DNA of 64,000 nucleotides from Schaalia odontolytica (lineage in GTDB: Bacteria > Actinomycetota > Actinomycetes > Actinomycetales > Actinomycetaceae): NCBI RefSeq assembly GCF_009730335.1, contig NZ_CP046315.1:372001-436000 (forward strand). Direction: 5' to 3'. The notes under the pieces are model-generated. The model was not told where the DNA came from. It made no database searches and saw only the letters and a list, made by a program, of their open reading frames with translations. Shown here one piece after another: positions 16,278 through 24,524 of the stretch. Every line of letters starts with the position of its first letter. Position 1 is the stretch's first letter. Made by a program: the position numbers and the translations under genes.

Positions 16278-16948
16278 TGAAAAAGAAGGTGCTGTCCTGT
16301 CTGTCGGCTCTGTCGGTGTCCTGGCTGCTTGCAGCGTGCGTGCCGGGGCTGTCGGATGATGCTGGCCTGTATTTTGGGCGCAGCAGTGGCAGTATCCCGC
16401 TCTCCGAGGGGCAGACGACGGAGGTTCACATCAGGGATACCCTGCCCCGGTATCTGGGCATCATCGAGGAGGTCGTCGTCGAGTCCGGTGGCGTGCTAGG
16501 AGTCAGTGGCAAGAATCGAGTTGACGGTTGCGCGACGAAGGACACGGCCGACATGGATATCCACTGGATGATGATGGTTATTCCTGCGATCGATTATGAG
16601 GATTTGCGTCGGATGGTTGTCGAGGGGGCGCAGCGTAACGGCTTCGGATATTCGTGGGATCCGGTACGCAGAGATAAACTCAACTCTCGCACTGTTACTG
16701 TCGGGGATGAATACGGGAATAAGCTGAGTTTCTATCACCACGAGGCTAAGGACGGCATTGTCATTGATTTGTATTCGGGGTGTATGTTCCCGTCCCAGCC
16801 TCTCGATCCGGACACCCCGCGGTGGTCATATCCGCTTCCTAGCCTTGAAGAGATGTTTCCGAATCTGACAATCGTGCAGGCCTTTGATGATAACGGCGAT
16901 GAGAATCCTGAGTTGCGTCCGCAGTCGGGAACTCAGTCGGGGGGATGA
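16274..16948 (+). CDS. Lipoprotein, family A, cassette 1
   Basis: A 224-residue lipoprotein overlapping the hydrolase stop (ATGA; ATG at 16277 is an alternative). The signal peptide ends in the lipobox LAAC. The mature part reads PRYLGIIEEVV, DYEDLRRMVVEGAQRNGFGY and YSGCMFPSQPLD, and ends with Gly/Ser/Gln-rich repeats. Two Cys (VDGC, YSGC) are conserved through family A and could form a disulfide. The family may be the Actinomyces-type DUF4853, but I cannot confirm the name. Its position next to the exported hydrolase suggests a surface immunity or binding protein. The closest relative is the first lipoprotein of cassette 2 (21810). Confidence 0.75.
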   Translation: MMKKKVLSCLSALSVSWLLAACVPGLSDDAGLYFGRSSGSIPLSEGQTTEVHIRDTLPRYLGIIEEVVVESGGVLGVSGKNRVDGCATKDTADMDIHWMMMVIPAIDYEDLRRMVVEGAQRNGFGYSWDPVRRDKLNSRTVTVGDEYGNKLSFYHHEAKDGIVIDLYSGCMFPSQPLDPDTPRWSYPLPSLEEMFPNLTIVQAFDDNGDENPELRPQSGTQSGG

Positions 16949-17625
16949 ATATGACGAAGAAGTGGACTCCGGCACGCGTGGGTGCGTGGTGCGTCGCGGT
17001 GGCGGCGGTGCTCGTCTTCTGCTGGCTGACGTTGATGCGGTTCGGCGGTGTCGTGCCCTTCCGTGAGCGTCAAAGCCTTGAAGCCTACGTTGATGAGAGG
17101 CTGCCTCAGATTTCACAGATTGCCGGGCAGGTGGCCGCCGAGACCGGTGGTGAGCTGACGGCGATGGGCTTGCCGTACGTACAGGTGTGTGGCAGTGGTG
17201 ATACCCAGGGGTATCGGGTGGTTGGCTACACCACGGTGGCTCCGTCGATGTCCTTTGAGCAACTCGAGAAACTGGTGACAGAAAACAAGCCCGATTGGGC
17301 GGTGGCCGTGCAGGTTGAAAAGGAAAAAGACAGGGATGCTACTCGGGATATTCGGCTGATCGACACCTATGGTGGCCTTGCCGAGTTCAAGTTTTCGGAG
17401 GACTCTATCGCCATGAGGTCGCGCTCCGCGTGTTTGCCGACGGATAAGCCCCTGGATGATCCGGGTCAGTTCGTTCTGCCGTCGGTGGAGGAGGCGTTCC
17501 CGGGCGTGCACGTGACGGTCAGCGACAACACGGATCCTGACCTGCACCCGGTCCCCACGCTCACCCCGGGCGCTCACGTCACCCCCCAGTCCGGCGCCCA
17601 GAGCGGCGCCCAGTCGGGGGAGTGA
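16945..17625 (+). CDS. Membrane-anchored protein, family B, cassette 1
   Basis: A 226-residue protein overlapping the preceding stop by 4 bp. The N-terminus KKWTPARVGAWC leads into one hydrophobic segment; VFCWLT is not a lipobox, so this copy is probably held by an uncleaved anchor, whereas its relative at 22493 has LGGC. The extracellular part shares the order of family A: a helix ending in AAETGGEL, a first Cys in YVQVCGSG, a second in RSACLPT, FVLPSVEEAFPG, and a C-terminal tail of SGAQ repeats. Families A and B look like distant homologues alternating along the array. Function is unknown; a role as an immunity protein is inferred from context. Confidence 0.7.
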   Translation: MNMTKKWTPARVGAWCVAVAAVLVFCWLTLMRFGGVVPFRERQSLEAYVDERLPQISQIAGQVAAETGGELTAMGLPYVQVCGSGDTQGYRVVGYTTVAPSMSFEQLEKLVTENKPDWAVAVQVEKEKDRDATRDIRLIDTYGGLAEFKFSEDSIAMRSRSACLPTDKPLDDPGQFVLPSVEEAFPGVHVTVSDNTDPDLHPVPTLTPGAHVTPQSGAQSGAQSGE

Positions 17626-17629
17626 TGGT

Positions 17630-18313
17630 ATGAGTTCTCGGTGGATGATGACAGCGGCTGCCGCCTGCACTTCGCTGCTCCTTGCAGCGTGCGTGCCGGG
17701 GCTGTCGGATGACGCTGGCCTGTATTTTGGGCGCAATGACGGGAGTGAGGCTATCTCGGAGCGTCAGACTGTGGAGGTTTACATCCGTGATACTGCACCT
17801 CGGTATGCGGGCATCATTGAGGACGTTGCACGCGAAGCCGGTGGTGTTCTTGGGGTTAATGGCGATTCTCGATATCGTGATTGCGCGACGCGGGATGAGA
17901 CAGAGGTCAATATCGCTTGGGCGGACTTGTACGTCGCATTAATCGACTATGACGACCTGCGTCGGATCGTCTGGGAGGGGGCTCAGCGCAACGGTTTTGC
18001 CTACTCAGCAACACCGGACTACAGCGGAAAGTACAATAGCCGAAGTGTTGCCGTTGGGGACGAGGGCGGGACTCTTGTCGCTTTTACCCATCTTGAGGGC
18101 AAGGGCTTCATCAACATTAGCTTTCATTCGGGGTGCATGCTTCCAACTCATACCTATGATTTGGATACCCCGTACAAGCAATTGCCACTTCCTTCTGTTG
18201 AAGAAATGTTCCCGAACCTCAGGATTGTTGATGCTTTTGACGAAAACTCCAATCTGAACCCGGAGTTGAGGCCGCAGGCCGGGCCCCAAAGCGGTGCCCA
18301 GTCGGGGGAGTGA
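17630..18313 (+). CDS. Lipoprotein, family A, second in cassette 1
   Basis: A 227-residue lipoprotein. MSSRWMMTAAAACTSLLLAAC gives a clean lipobox LAAC. The signal sequence and first 20 mature residues (VPGLSDDAGLYFGR) are the same as in 23178 and close to 16274, but the body differs: DCATRD, EGAQRNGFAYSATPDYSG and FINISFHSGCM match the broken gene at 24525. This mosaic pattern suggests segment exchange between array members. The C-terminus has the Gln-Ser-Gly repeat tail. It starts 4 bases after the preceding stop and belongs to the same operon. Confidence 0.75.
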   Translation: MSSRWMMTAAAACTSLLLAACVPGLSDDAGLYFGRNDGSEAISERQTVEVYIRDTAPRYAGIIEDVAREAGGVLGVNGDSRYRDCATRDETEVNIAWADLYVALIDYDDLRRIVWEGAQRNGFAYSATPDYSGKYNSRSVAVGDEGGTLVAFTHLEGKGFINISFHSGCMLPTHTYDLDTPYKQLPLPSVEEMFPNLRIVDAFDENSNLNPELRPQAGPQSGAQSGE

Positions 18314-18317
18314 TGGC

Positions 18318-18977
18318 ATGAGTTCTCGGTGGGTAGTGGCAGCCAGCGCTGCCTGTGCTTCGCTGCTTTTGGCGGCTTGTTTTCCGGAACTGCCGGACTC
18401 TGTCCCCTACCCAGATAGCGGAAGCGTTCCCGTGACCGAACGCCAGACGTTGGAGGCCTTTGTCAGCGGCACGATGCCTCGGTACATGAGCATTATCGAG
18501 GAGGTTGCGATGGAATCGGGAGGGGTTATCGCTGACGTCGGGCACTCGGAGAGTTGGGCCTGTCGATCTGCAGTCAATGGGTACGAGATTAGTGCGGTTC
18601 GCTTTAATATTCCGCTGATCGATTTTGATGATCTGCGCCGGATTGTCGGAGATGCTGCTCAGCGCTACGGGTACAGTTATTCGACGGATCCGGTTCCTCG
18701 GGATAAGGAGAATATGCGTAGTGTTGGTCTTGGCGACCAGGATGGCAATTCTCTCATATTTGATCACTTCGAAGATGACGTTATCTTTGTCCAATTCTCT
18801 TCCGGATGCCTGCCGTCTTTGCGTTCCAGGGACATCTACGGCCAATTTGCGCTCCCATCCGTGCAAGAGATGTTCCCTCGCTTAACAGTCGTCGACGCGT
18901 ACGATGCGAATGAGCAGAGGAATCCGTTGATTTTCCGTCAGGTGACGACGGGCTCTGATAAGAAGTCGGGGAGTTGA
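18318..18977 (+). CDS. Lipoprotein, family A, third in cassette 1
   Basis: A 219-residue lipoprotein with the same signal-peptide pattern (MSSRWVVAASAACASLLLAAC). The ATG at 18318 is preferred over in-frame codons from 18294 because it restores the signal peptide shared by its paralogues. The body has PRYMSIIEEVAMESGG, DFDDLRRIVGDAAQRYGYSY, DQDGNSLIF and SSGCLPS, closest to 23178. It lacks the SGAQ tail and instead ends QVTTGSDKKSGS, shared word for word with 23178. Same operon; surface location expected. Confidence 0.75.
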   Translation: MSSRWVVAASAACASLLLAACFPELPDSVPYPDSGSVPVTERQTLEAFVSGTMPRYMSIIEEVAMESGGVIADVGHSESWACRSAVNGYEISAVRFNIPLIDFDDLRRIVGDAAQRYGYSYSTDPVPRDKENMRSVGLGDQDGNSLIFDHFEDDVIFVQFSSGCLPSLRSRDIYGQFALPSVQEMFPRLTVVDAYDANEQRNPLIFRQVTTGSDKKSGS

Positions 18978-18982
18978 GGGCG

Positions 18983-19651
18983 ATGAAGTGGACGCCAGCG
19001 CGTGTTGGTCTCGCGGCGGTCGTGGTGGTGGCCGGTTTGTACGGGTGGGATGCGGCGATGCCTCGTAAGGGTGAACTTGTTCCTTTCCCTCAGCGGGTGA
19101 GTTTCGAGGAGTACATGAGCCGTCAGCTGCCGGAGCTGTCGCGTATGGCCGGGCAGGTGGCCGCTGAGACCGGTGGTGAGCTGACAGTGATGGGCCTGCC
19201 CTACGTGCAGGCGTGCGGGATCGGCAACACGCAAGGCTATCGGGTCGTTGGCTACAGCACGGTGGCTCCGCAGATCTCCTTTGATCGGCTTGGGGAGGTC
19301 GTGAACACTCATCGGCGTGACGGTACGTCTGGCCTGTGGATGCAAGACGACTTCCGTGAAGATGGGAGCCGGAAGATCTACTTCACGGACAATGACGGTA
19401 ACTCCGCTCAGTTTAAGTACACCGAGACCGGTATCGAGATGAGATCCTACTCCGCGTGCCTGCCCTCCTCTCATGCCCTGAATGATCCCGGTCAGTTCGT
19501 TCTGCCCTCGGTGGAGGAGGCGTTCCCGGGCGTGCATGTGACGGTCAGCGACAACACGGATCCGGACCTGCACCCGGTCCCCACGCTCACCCTAGGTGCC
19601 CAAGCTGACCCCCAGTCCGGCGCCGAGAGCGGCGCCCGGTCGGGCTCGTAA
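18983..19651 (+). CDS. Membrane-anchored protein, family B, last of cassette 1
   Basis: A 222-residue family B protein. The ATG at 18983 is taken because GGGGAG lies nine bases upstream; a TTG at 18974 that overlaps the previous stop is possible. KWTPARVGLAAVVVVAGLYGW is an uncleaved membrane anchor with no lipobox. From FEEYMSRQLPELSRMAGQVA to PTLT the sequence is almost identical to 23852, including YVQACGIGNTQGYRVVGY and SACLPSS. It is the last gene of the first cassette; the duplicated promoter region begins about 20 bases downstream of its stop. Confidence 0.72.
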   Translation: MKWTPARVGLAAVVVVAGLYGWDAAMPRKGELVPFPQRVSFEEYMSRQLPELSRMAGQVAAETGGELTVMGLPYVQACGIGNTQGYRVVGYSTVAPQISFDRLGEVVNTHRRDGTSGLWMQDDFREDGSRKIYFTDNDGNSAQFKYTETGIEMRSYSACLPSSHALNDPGQFVLPSVEEAFPGVHVTVSDNTDPDLHPVPTLTLGAQADPQSGAESGARSGS

Positions 19652-19672
19652 CCCCCGCCCCGGCCTCGTTCC

Positions 19673-19760
19673 TTTGATGAGGCGGGGTGTCCCACCCCTT
19701 GGGGGCGCTGTTGTTCGCCTTATGACCGTTTGGTAGTGTCTGGCTTAACAGCACCGAAGT
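19673..19760 (+). promoter_or_regulatory. Duplicated promoter region, cassette 2
   Basis: TTGTTC (19711-19716), a 17-base spacer and TAGTGT (19734-19739) repeat the cassette 1 promoter with one change in the -10. CCCCGCC/GGCGGGG pairing just upstream could terminate cassette 1. Cassette 2 can therefore be transcribed independently. Confidence 0.65.
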
Positions 19761-19777
19761 GAGCGCGGGGGAGAATC

Positions 19778-20128
19778 ATGGCCGGCGATCTTGTTATCGA
19801 AGAAGGGGACCTCGAAGTCCTGCGCGACCGTACGAGAGACCTGTCCGGCAGACTGCAGTCGGTGACCGTCGCGACGGCGGGCGATTACATCTCCTCCGGG
19901 GTTGGCGGGAGTGAGCTCGCAGGACAGGGGCGCGGCGCCGGAGACACGATCGATGAGGCGGTCATTGCGCTGACGCGTGACCTGGACGATTTTTCCCAGT
20001 CCGTCAACGACTCGATCAACGAGTACGCCGCGACCGAGGATGACGCGGCAGTGAGCTTCCAGCAGGTTCGCCACGACGGCCCGGCGATGACGATGGACGA
20101 CCTGCTGCGCATGAGGGAGGAGCAGTAA
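19778..20128 (+). CDS. WXG100-like small partner protein, cassette 2
   Basis: A 116-residue paralogue of the protein encoded at 14233, same length with no gaps. Differences are scattered (DLSGRLQSVTVATAG, GAGDTIDEAVIALTRD), while the central GVGGSELAG turn and the helical hairpin are kept. GGGGGAGAATC gives the ribosome site. The TAATG overlap with the following hydrolase is preserved. Pairing specificity with its own hydrolase rather than the cassette 1 hydrolase is uncertain, since the helical domains of the two hydrolases are nearly identical. Confidence 0.75.
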   Translation: MAGDLVIEEGDLEVLRDRTRDLSGRLQSVTVATAGDYISSGVGGSELAGQGRGAGDTIDEAVIALTRDLDDFSQSVNDSINEYAATEDDAAVSFQQVRHDGPAMTMDDLLRMREEQ

Positions 20129-21813
20129 TGGCAACCTGGGCGGATATCCAGAGCTGGGACCACAACGCCATCATCGAGGCCGAGGACCTCATCGAGGAAA
20201 AGGTGCGCGAGGCGCGCGAGATCATCGCCGACCTCGAGCACGCTGCGAACGACATCCGATCTCAGGGCGAGGGACCTGATCGGATGCGTCAGCGGCTCAC
20301 CGAGATCCAGGACAAGCTGGACTCGCGCCTCAACGAACTCACCGAATACGCGCTGGCGACCGCGGAGCTGCACGGATACGTGAGCCGCGTCGTGGCAAAG
20401 CGGAAGTCCGCGTGGGAGGTCGCGGCAGAAGTTGGGTATGACATTCCGGAGAGTGGTGTTGTTCAACCGTCACTGCCTGAAATGAGGTTCGAGCCGGTAG
20501 CGAGTAAGTTTGCTGAGCTACGCAATTGTGTTGACGATGCAGTGCGAATTGCGACGGAAGCCGAGGAAACGGTGGGGCCACGCTATCAGGCGTTGGCCGA
20601 CGGCCAGTACGTCCTGGCCGAGGGACGCCACTCGGCGTCTGCGGGCCTGGCCGACGACGCCGACCCCTCGTGGAGCCCCGAGGAGGTCTCCGTGTGGTGG
20701 GCGCTTCTGTCGGAGTCCGAGCGCGAGGCGCTCATCAACAAGGATCCCGAAAAGTACGGCAATCTCAACGGTATCGACATGGCCTCGCGGGCGAGGGCAA
20801 ATGAGCTCGCGTTGAACGGACACCTCGACGCTGCGGGAAATCGTATTCCTGGAACGGGTCTGATTGAGAAGACCCAGAACGAACTTGATGAACTGAACCA
20901 AGAGATAGAACGTGCGCGTGAAAATGGACAGGAGGTCTCATCGGACCTTCGCGACAAGCAGGAGAATCTCCAGAACCGCTTGGCGGATCTGGAAGCTGTT
21001 CGGGATCAGGTCCGGGGCAACGCCGGGGCGACGCTCCTCGTTCTTGAGCCTGGGGAGCTTGGTGAGAACGTTCGTGCCGCAATCGCCATCGGAGACGTCG
21101 ACAACGCGCAGCACGTGGCGACGTTCGTGCCGGGGATGGGCTCGAATTTTCGCGATAATGGGAGGCTCAATGTCGAGTTCGCGAAGAATCTCAAGTGGGC
21201 GGCGGACACATATGGAGCTCCTACAGATGGGAGCGTGGCTACCATCGCCTGGATAGGCTACGAAGCTCCGCCGGACATAGTGAAGACGTGGGACCCGTCT
21301 GTCATGTCGATCGACAAAGCAGAGGCTGGAGCTGAGAAGCTGAACGGCTTCGTGACGGGAATCCACTCGTGGCGTTCAGAGCGGGGACTGGACGTGCATC
21401 AGAGCATCATTCCGCATTCCTACGGGTCGACGACTGCGGGAGTTGCGATGCGCGACATCGGAGAGGGCGTTGTCGACGACCTTGTGTACACGGGTTCCCC
21501 GGGCGCAGGTGTGCATTCCGTCGGGACGCTGGGGGTAGATCCCGAGCACACGTGGGTCTCGGCGACCCCACACCTTGATCCGGTTCGGGGAAGGGGGCCC
21601 GATTATACCTTCGGGCGCAACCCCGAGCACCTGGAAGGAATCGGGCACCTCTCGGGAGATACGAGCGGGGGAGAAGGATACAAACACGGCATATGGCACA
21701 GGCCTGATGCGAATCACTCGTCGTATTTCCACAAACCGGAAACTGAGGATAAACATAACTATGCCCTCGAGGACATCGGCAAGGTCATCGCGGATAGGAA
21801 GAAGAGGCAATGA
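20128..21813 (+). CDS. DUF1023-type alpha/beta hydrolase with helical export domain, cassette 2
   Basis: A 561-residue paralogue of the gene at 14583. About 95 N-terminal residues are virtually identical, then the sequence diverges (VVAKRKSAWEVAAEVGYD), reconverges at LADGQY.LAEGRHS, diverges in the coiled-coil-like middle (EIERARENGQEVSSDLRDKQENLQNR) and stays similar through the catalytic domain. Ser431 in PHSYGS, an Asp in PHLDP and His in NHSSYF complete a triad. Conserved ends with a divergent middle suggest diversification with gene conversion at the 5' end. It overlaps the first lipoprotein of cassette 2 by 4 bp. A surface-acting lipase or esterase toxin is the favoured but untested role. 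Confidence 0.8.
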   Translation: MATWADIQSWDHNAIIEAEDLIEEKVREAREIIADLEHAANDIRSQGEGPDRMRQRLTEIQDKLDSRLNELTEYALATAELHGYVSRVVAKRKSAWEVAAEVGYDIPESGVVQPSLPEMRFEPVASKFAELRNCVDDAVRIATEAEETVGPRYQALADGQYVLAEGRHSASAGLADDADPSWSPEEVSVWWALLSESEREALINKDPEKYGNLNGIDMASRARANELALNGHLDAAGNRIPGTGLIEKTQNELDELNQEIERARENGQEVSSDLRDKQENLQNRLADLEAVRDQVRGNAGATLLVLEPGELGENVRAAIAIGDVDNAQHVATFVPGMGSNFRDNGRLNVEFAKNLKWAADTYGAPTDGSVATIAWIGYEAPPDIVKTWDPSVMSIDKAEAGAEKLNGFVTGIHSWRSERGLDVHQSIIPHSYGSTTAGVAMRDIGEGVVDDLVYTGSPGAGVHSVGTLGVDPEHTWVSATPHLDPVRGRGPDYTFGRNPEHLEGIGHLSGDTSGGEGYKHGIWHRPDANHSSYFHKPETEDKHNYALEDIGKVIADRKKRQ

Positions 21814-22496
21814 ATCGGAAACGGCTGGTCGCGCTGATGAGTTCAGCCTGCGCCTCGTTGCTCCTGGCGGCGTGTATTCCGATCCCAGCGGACGATGCTG
21901 ACCTGTATTTTGGGCGCGGCAGCGGGAGTATCCCGATCTCCGAGGGGCAGACGACAGAGGTTCACATCAGGGATACCCTGCCCCGGTATCTAGGAATTAT
22001 CGAGGAGGTCGTCGTCAAGTCCGGTGGCGCGGTAGCTATGAACGGCAAGAATCGAGTCGACGGTTGCGCGACGAAGGATACGACCGATATGGATATCCAT
22101 TGGGATTCGATGGTTATTCCCGCGATCGATTATGAGGATTTGCGTCGGATGGTCGTTGAGGGGGCGCAGCGTAACGGCTTCGGATATTCGTGGGATCCGG
22201 TACGCAGAGATAAACTCAACTCTCGCACTGTTGCTGTTGGGGATGGCTACGGGAATAGTCTGATTTTCTATCACCACGAGGCTCAGAACCGCATTATCAT
22301 TAGTTTGTATTCGGGGTGTATGTTCCCGTCCCAGCCTCTCGATCCGGACATCCCGCGCTCGTCCTATCCGCTGCCTAGCCCCGAAGAGATGTTTCCGAAT
22401 CTGACAATCGTGCGGGCCTTTGATGATAACGGCGGTGAGAATCCTGAGTTGCGTCCGCAGTCGGGGATTCAGTCCGGAGCGCAGACGGGGGAATGA
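21810..22496 (+). CDS. Lipoprotein, family A, first in cassette 2
   Basis: A 228-residue lipoprotein starting in an ATGA overlap with the hydrolase. Lipobox LAAC is followed by IPIPADDADLYFGR. The body is nearly the same as 16274 (GQTTEVHIRDTLPRYLGII, KNRVDGC, EGAQRNGFGYSWDPVRRDKL, YSGCMFPSQPLD), with changes concentrated at VKSGGAVAMNG and HWDSM, which may be contact sites if it binds its cognate hydrolase. C-terminal SGAQTGE tail. Occupies the same place in the cassette as 16274. Confidence 0.75.
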   Translation: MNRKRLVALMSSACASLLLAACIPIPADDADLYFGRGSGSIPISEGQTTEVHIRDTLPRYLGIIEEVVVKSGGAVAMNGKNRVDGCATKDTTDMDIHWDSMVIPAIDYEDLRRMVVEGAQRNGFGYSWDPVRRDKLNSRTVAVGDGYGNSLIFYHHEAQNRIIISLYSGCMFPSQPLDPDIPRSSYPLPSPEEMFPNLTIVRAFDDNGGENPELRPQSGIQSGAQTGE

Positions 22497-23173
22497 ACAT
22501 GACAAAGAAATGGACCCCAGTACGCGTGGGTGCGTGGTGCGTCGTGGTGGTGGCCGTGTTGGGTGGGTGTCATGCAGCAAAGTCGCGCGATGCTGAGTTC
22601 GTTCCCTTTCCTCAGCGTGTGAGCATTGAAGAGTACACGAGCCGTCAGCTGCTGGAGATATCGAGTATGGCTGTGCAGGTGGCCGCCGAAACCGGTGGTG
22701 AGCTGACGGTGATGGGCCTGCCGTACGTACAGGTGTGTGGCAGTGGTGATACCCAGGGGTATCGGGTGGTTGGCTACACCACGGTGGCTCCGTCGATGTC
22801 CTTTGAGCAACTCGAGAAACTGGTGACAGAAAACAAGCCCGATTGGGCGGTGGCCGTGCAGGTTGATAAGGAAAACGACAGGGATGCTACTCGGGGTATT
22901 CGGCTGATCGACAACTATGGTGGCCTTGCCGAGTTCAAGTTTTCGGAGGACTCTATTGCCGTGAGGTCGCGTTCTGCGTGTTTGCCGACGGATAAGCCCC
23001 TGGATGATCCCGGTCAGTTCGTCCTGCCGTCGGTGGAGGAGGCGTTCCCGGGCGTGCGCGTGACGGTCAGTGATAACACGAACCCGGATCTGCATCCCCT
23101 TCCCACGCTCACCCCGGGTGCTCACGTCGCGCCCCAGTCCGGCGCCCAGAGCGGCGCCCAGTCGGGGGAGTGA
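22493..23173 (+). CDS. Lipoprotein, family B, cassette 2
   Basis: A 226-residue family B member, overlapping the previous stop by 4 bp. Unlike the other three B genes it has a genuine lipobox (VLGGC after KKWTPVRVGAWCVVVVA). The middle (YVQVCGSGDTQGYRVVGYT to SACLPTDKPLDDPGQ) is almost identical to 16945, but the segment just after the anchor (DAEFVPFPQRVSIEEYTSRQL) resembles 18983/23852, another mosaic. SGAQ repeat tail. Confidence 0.75.
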   Translation: MNMTKKWTPVRVGAWCVVVVAVLGGCHAAKSRDAEFVPFPQRVSIEEYTSRQLLEISSMAVQVAAETGGELTVMGLPYVQVCGSGDTQGYRVVGYTTVAPSMSFEQLEKLVTENKPDWAVAVQVDKENDRDATRGIRLIDNYGGLAEFKFSEDSIAVRSRSACLPTDKPLDDPGQFVLPSVEEAFPGVRVTVSDNTNPDLHPLPTLTPGAHVAPQSGAQSGAQSGE

Positions 23174-23177
23174 TGGT

Positions 23178-23846
23178 ATGAGTTCTCGGTGGATGATGAC
23201 AGCGGCTGCCGCCTGCACTTCGCTGCTCCTTGCAGCGTGCGTGCCGGGGCTGTCGGATGACGCTGGCCTGTATTTTGGGCGCGGTGATGAGAGTGAGTCT
23301 AACTCTGAGCGTCAGACGATGGAGGTATTCATCGACGAGACCGTGCCTCGGTACATGAGCATCGTTGAGGATGTTGCGGTGGAAGCGGGAGGAACGCTCG
23401 GAGTCGGTGCGGAGCCTTACGTATGGAGCTGTGGTCCCACGTCGAATGGGTTTGATATCCGTTTAGCCCGCTATTACATCCCCTTGATCGATTTTGATGA
23501 TCTGCGCCGGGTTGTCGCAGATGGTGCTCAGCGCTACGGGTACGGCTATACGGCTGAACCGGTTCCTCGGGATGAGGATAAGAGGCGTAGTGTCGTCCTC
23601 GGCGACCAGGATGGCAATCTGCTGAGTTTCCACCACTTGGAGGACGATACGATCTCTGTCTTCTTCGATTCAGGGTGCCTGCCCGCGTCGCAGCCTGACG
23701 GCATGTCTCAGCGTCTTCGTTTTCCTGAGCCCGAGGAGTTGTTTTCTCGGGTGACGATTGTTGACGCGTACGACGCGAATGAGCAGAGGAATCCGTTGAT
23801 TTTCCGTCAGGTGACGACGGGCTCTGATAAGAAGTCGGGGAGTTGA
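23178..23846 (+). CDS. Lipoprotein, family A, second in cassette 2
   Basis: A 222-residue lipoprotein with the MSSRWMMTAAAACTSLLLAAC signal identical to 17630. After about residue 45 it switches to the 18318 type: VPRYMSIVEDVAVEAGG, DFDDLRRVVADGAQRYGYGY, GDQDGNLLSF, DSGCLPAS, and the tail QVTTGSDKKSGS. The gene corresponding to 17630 is missing between 22493 and this one, so cassette 2 seems to have lost one member by recombination within the shared signal-peptide sequence. Confidence 0.75.
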   Translation: MSSRWMMTAAAACTSLLLAACVPGLSDDAGLYFGRGDESESNSERQTMEVFIDETVPRYMSIVEDVAVEAGGTLGVGAEPYVWSCGPTSNGFDIRLARYYIPLIDFDDLRRVVADGAQRYGYGYTAEPVPRDEDKRRSVVLGDQDGNLLSFHHLEDDTISVFFDSGCLPASQPDGMSQRLRFPEPEELFSRVTIVDAYDANEQRNPLIFRQVTTGSDKKSGS

Positions 23847-23851
23847 TAGCC

Positions 23852-24520
23852 ATGAAGTGGACGCCAGCGCGTGTTGGTCTCGTGGCGGCCGTGGTGGTGG
23901 CCGGTTTGTACGGGTGGGATGCGGTGATGCCGCGTCAAGGTAAGCTCGTTCCCTTCCCTCAGCGTGTGAGCTTCGAGGAGTACATGAGCCGTCAGCTGCC
24001 GGAGCTGTCGCGCATGGCCGGGCAGGTGGCCGCTGAGACCGGTGGTGAGCTGACAGTGATGGGCCTGCCCTACGTGCAGGCGTGCGGGATCGGCAACACG
24101 CAAGGCTATCGGGTCGTTGGCTACAGCACGGTGGCTCCGCAGATCTCCTTTGATCGGCTTGGGGAGGTCGTGAACACTCATCGGCGTGACGGTACGTCTG
24201 GCCTGTGGATGCAAGACGACTTCCGTGAAGATGGGAGCCGGAAGATCTACTTCACGGACAATGACGGTAACTCCGCTCAGTTTAAGTACACCGAGACCGG
24301 TATCGAGATGAGATCCTACTCCGCGTGCCTGCCCTCCTCTCATGCCCTGAATGATCCCGGTCAGTTCGTTCTGCCCTCGGTGGAGGAGGCGTTCCCGGGC
24401 GTGCATGTGACGGTCAGCGACAACACGGATCCGGACCTGCACCCGGTCCCCACGCTCACCCCGGGTGCTCACGTCGCGCCCCAGTCCGGCGCCCAGAGCG
24501 GCGCCCAGTCGGGGGAGTGA
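23852..24520 (+). CDS. Membrane-anchored protein, family B, second in cassette 2
   Basis: A 222-residue family B protein, ATG at 23852 (TTG at 23843 overlaps the previous stop and is the alternative). Uncleaved anchor KWTPARVGLVAAVVVAGLYGW. About 160 consecutive residues are identical to 18983, indicating very recent duplication or gene conversion, while the C-terminus has the SGAQ tail of the other B genes instead of the QADPQSGAESGARSGS tail of 18983. Confidence 0.72.
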   Translation: MKWTPARVGLVAAVVVAGLYGWDAVMPRQGKLVPFPQRVSFEEYMSRQLPELSRMAGQVAAETGGELTVMGLPYVQACGIGNTQGYRVVGYSTVAPQISFDRLGEVVNTHRRDGTSGLWMQDDFREDGSRKIYFTDNDGNSAQFKYTETGIEMRSYSACLPSSHALNDPGQFVLPSVEEAFPGVHVTVSDNTDPDLHPVPTLTPGAHVAPQSGAQSGAQSGE

Positions 24521-24524
24521 TGGT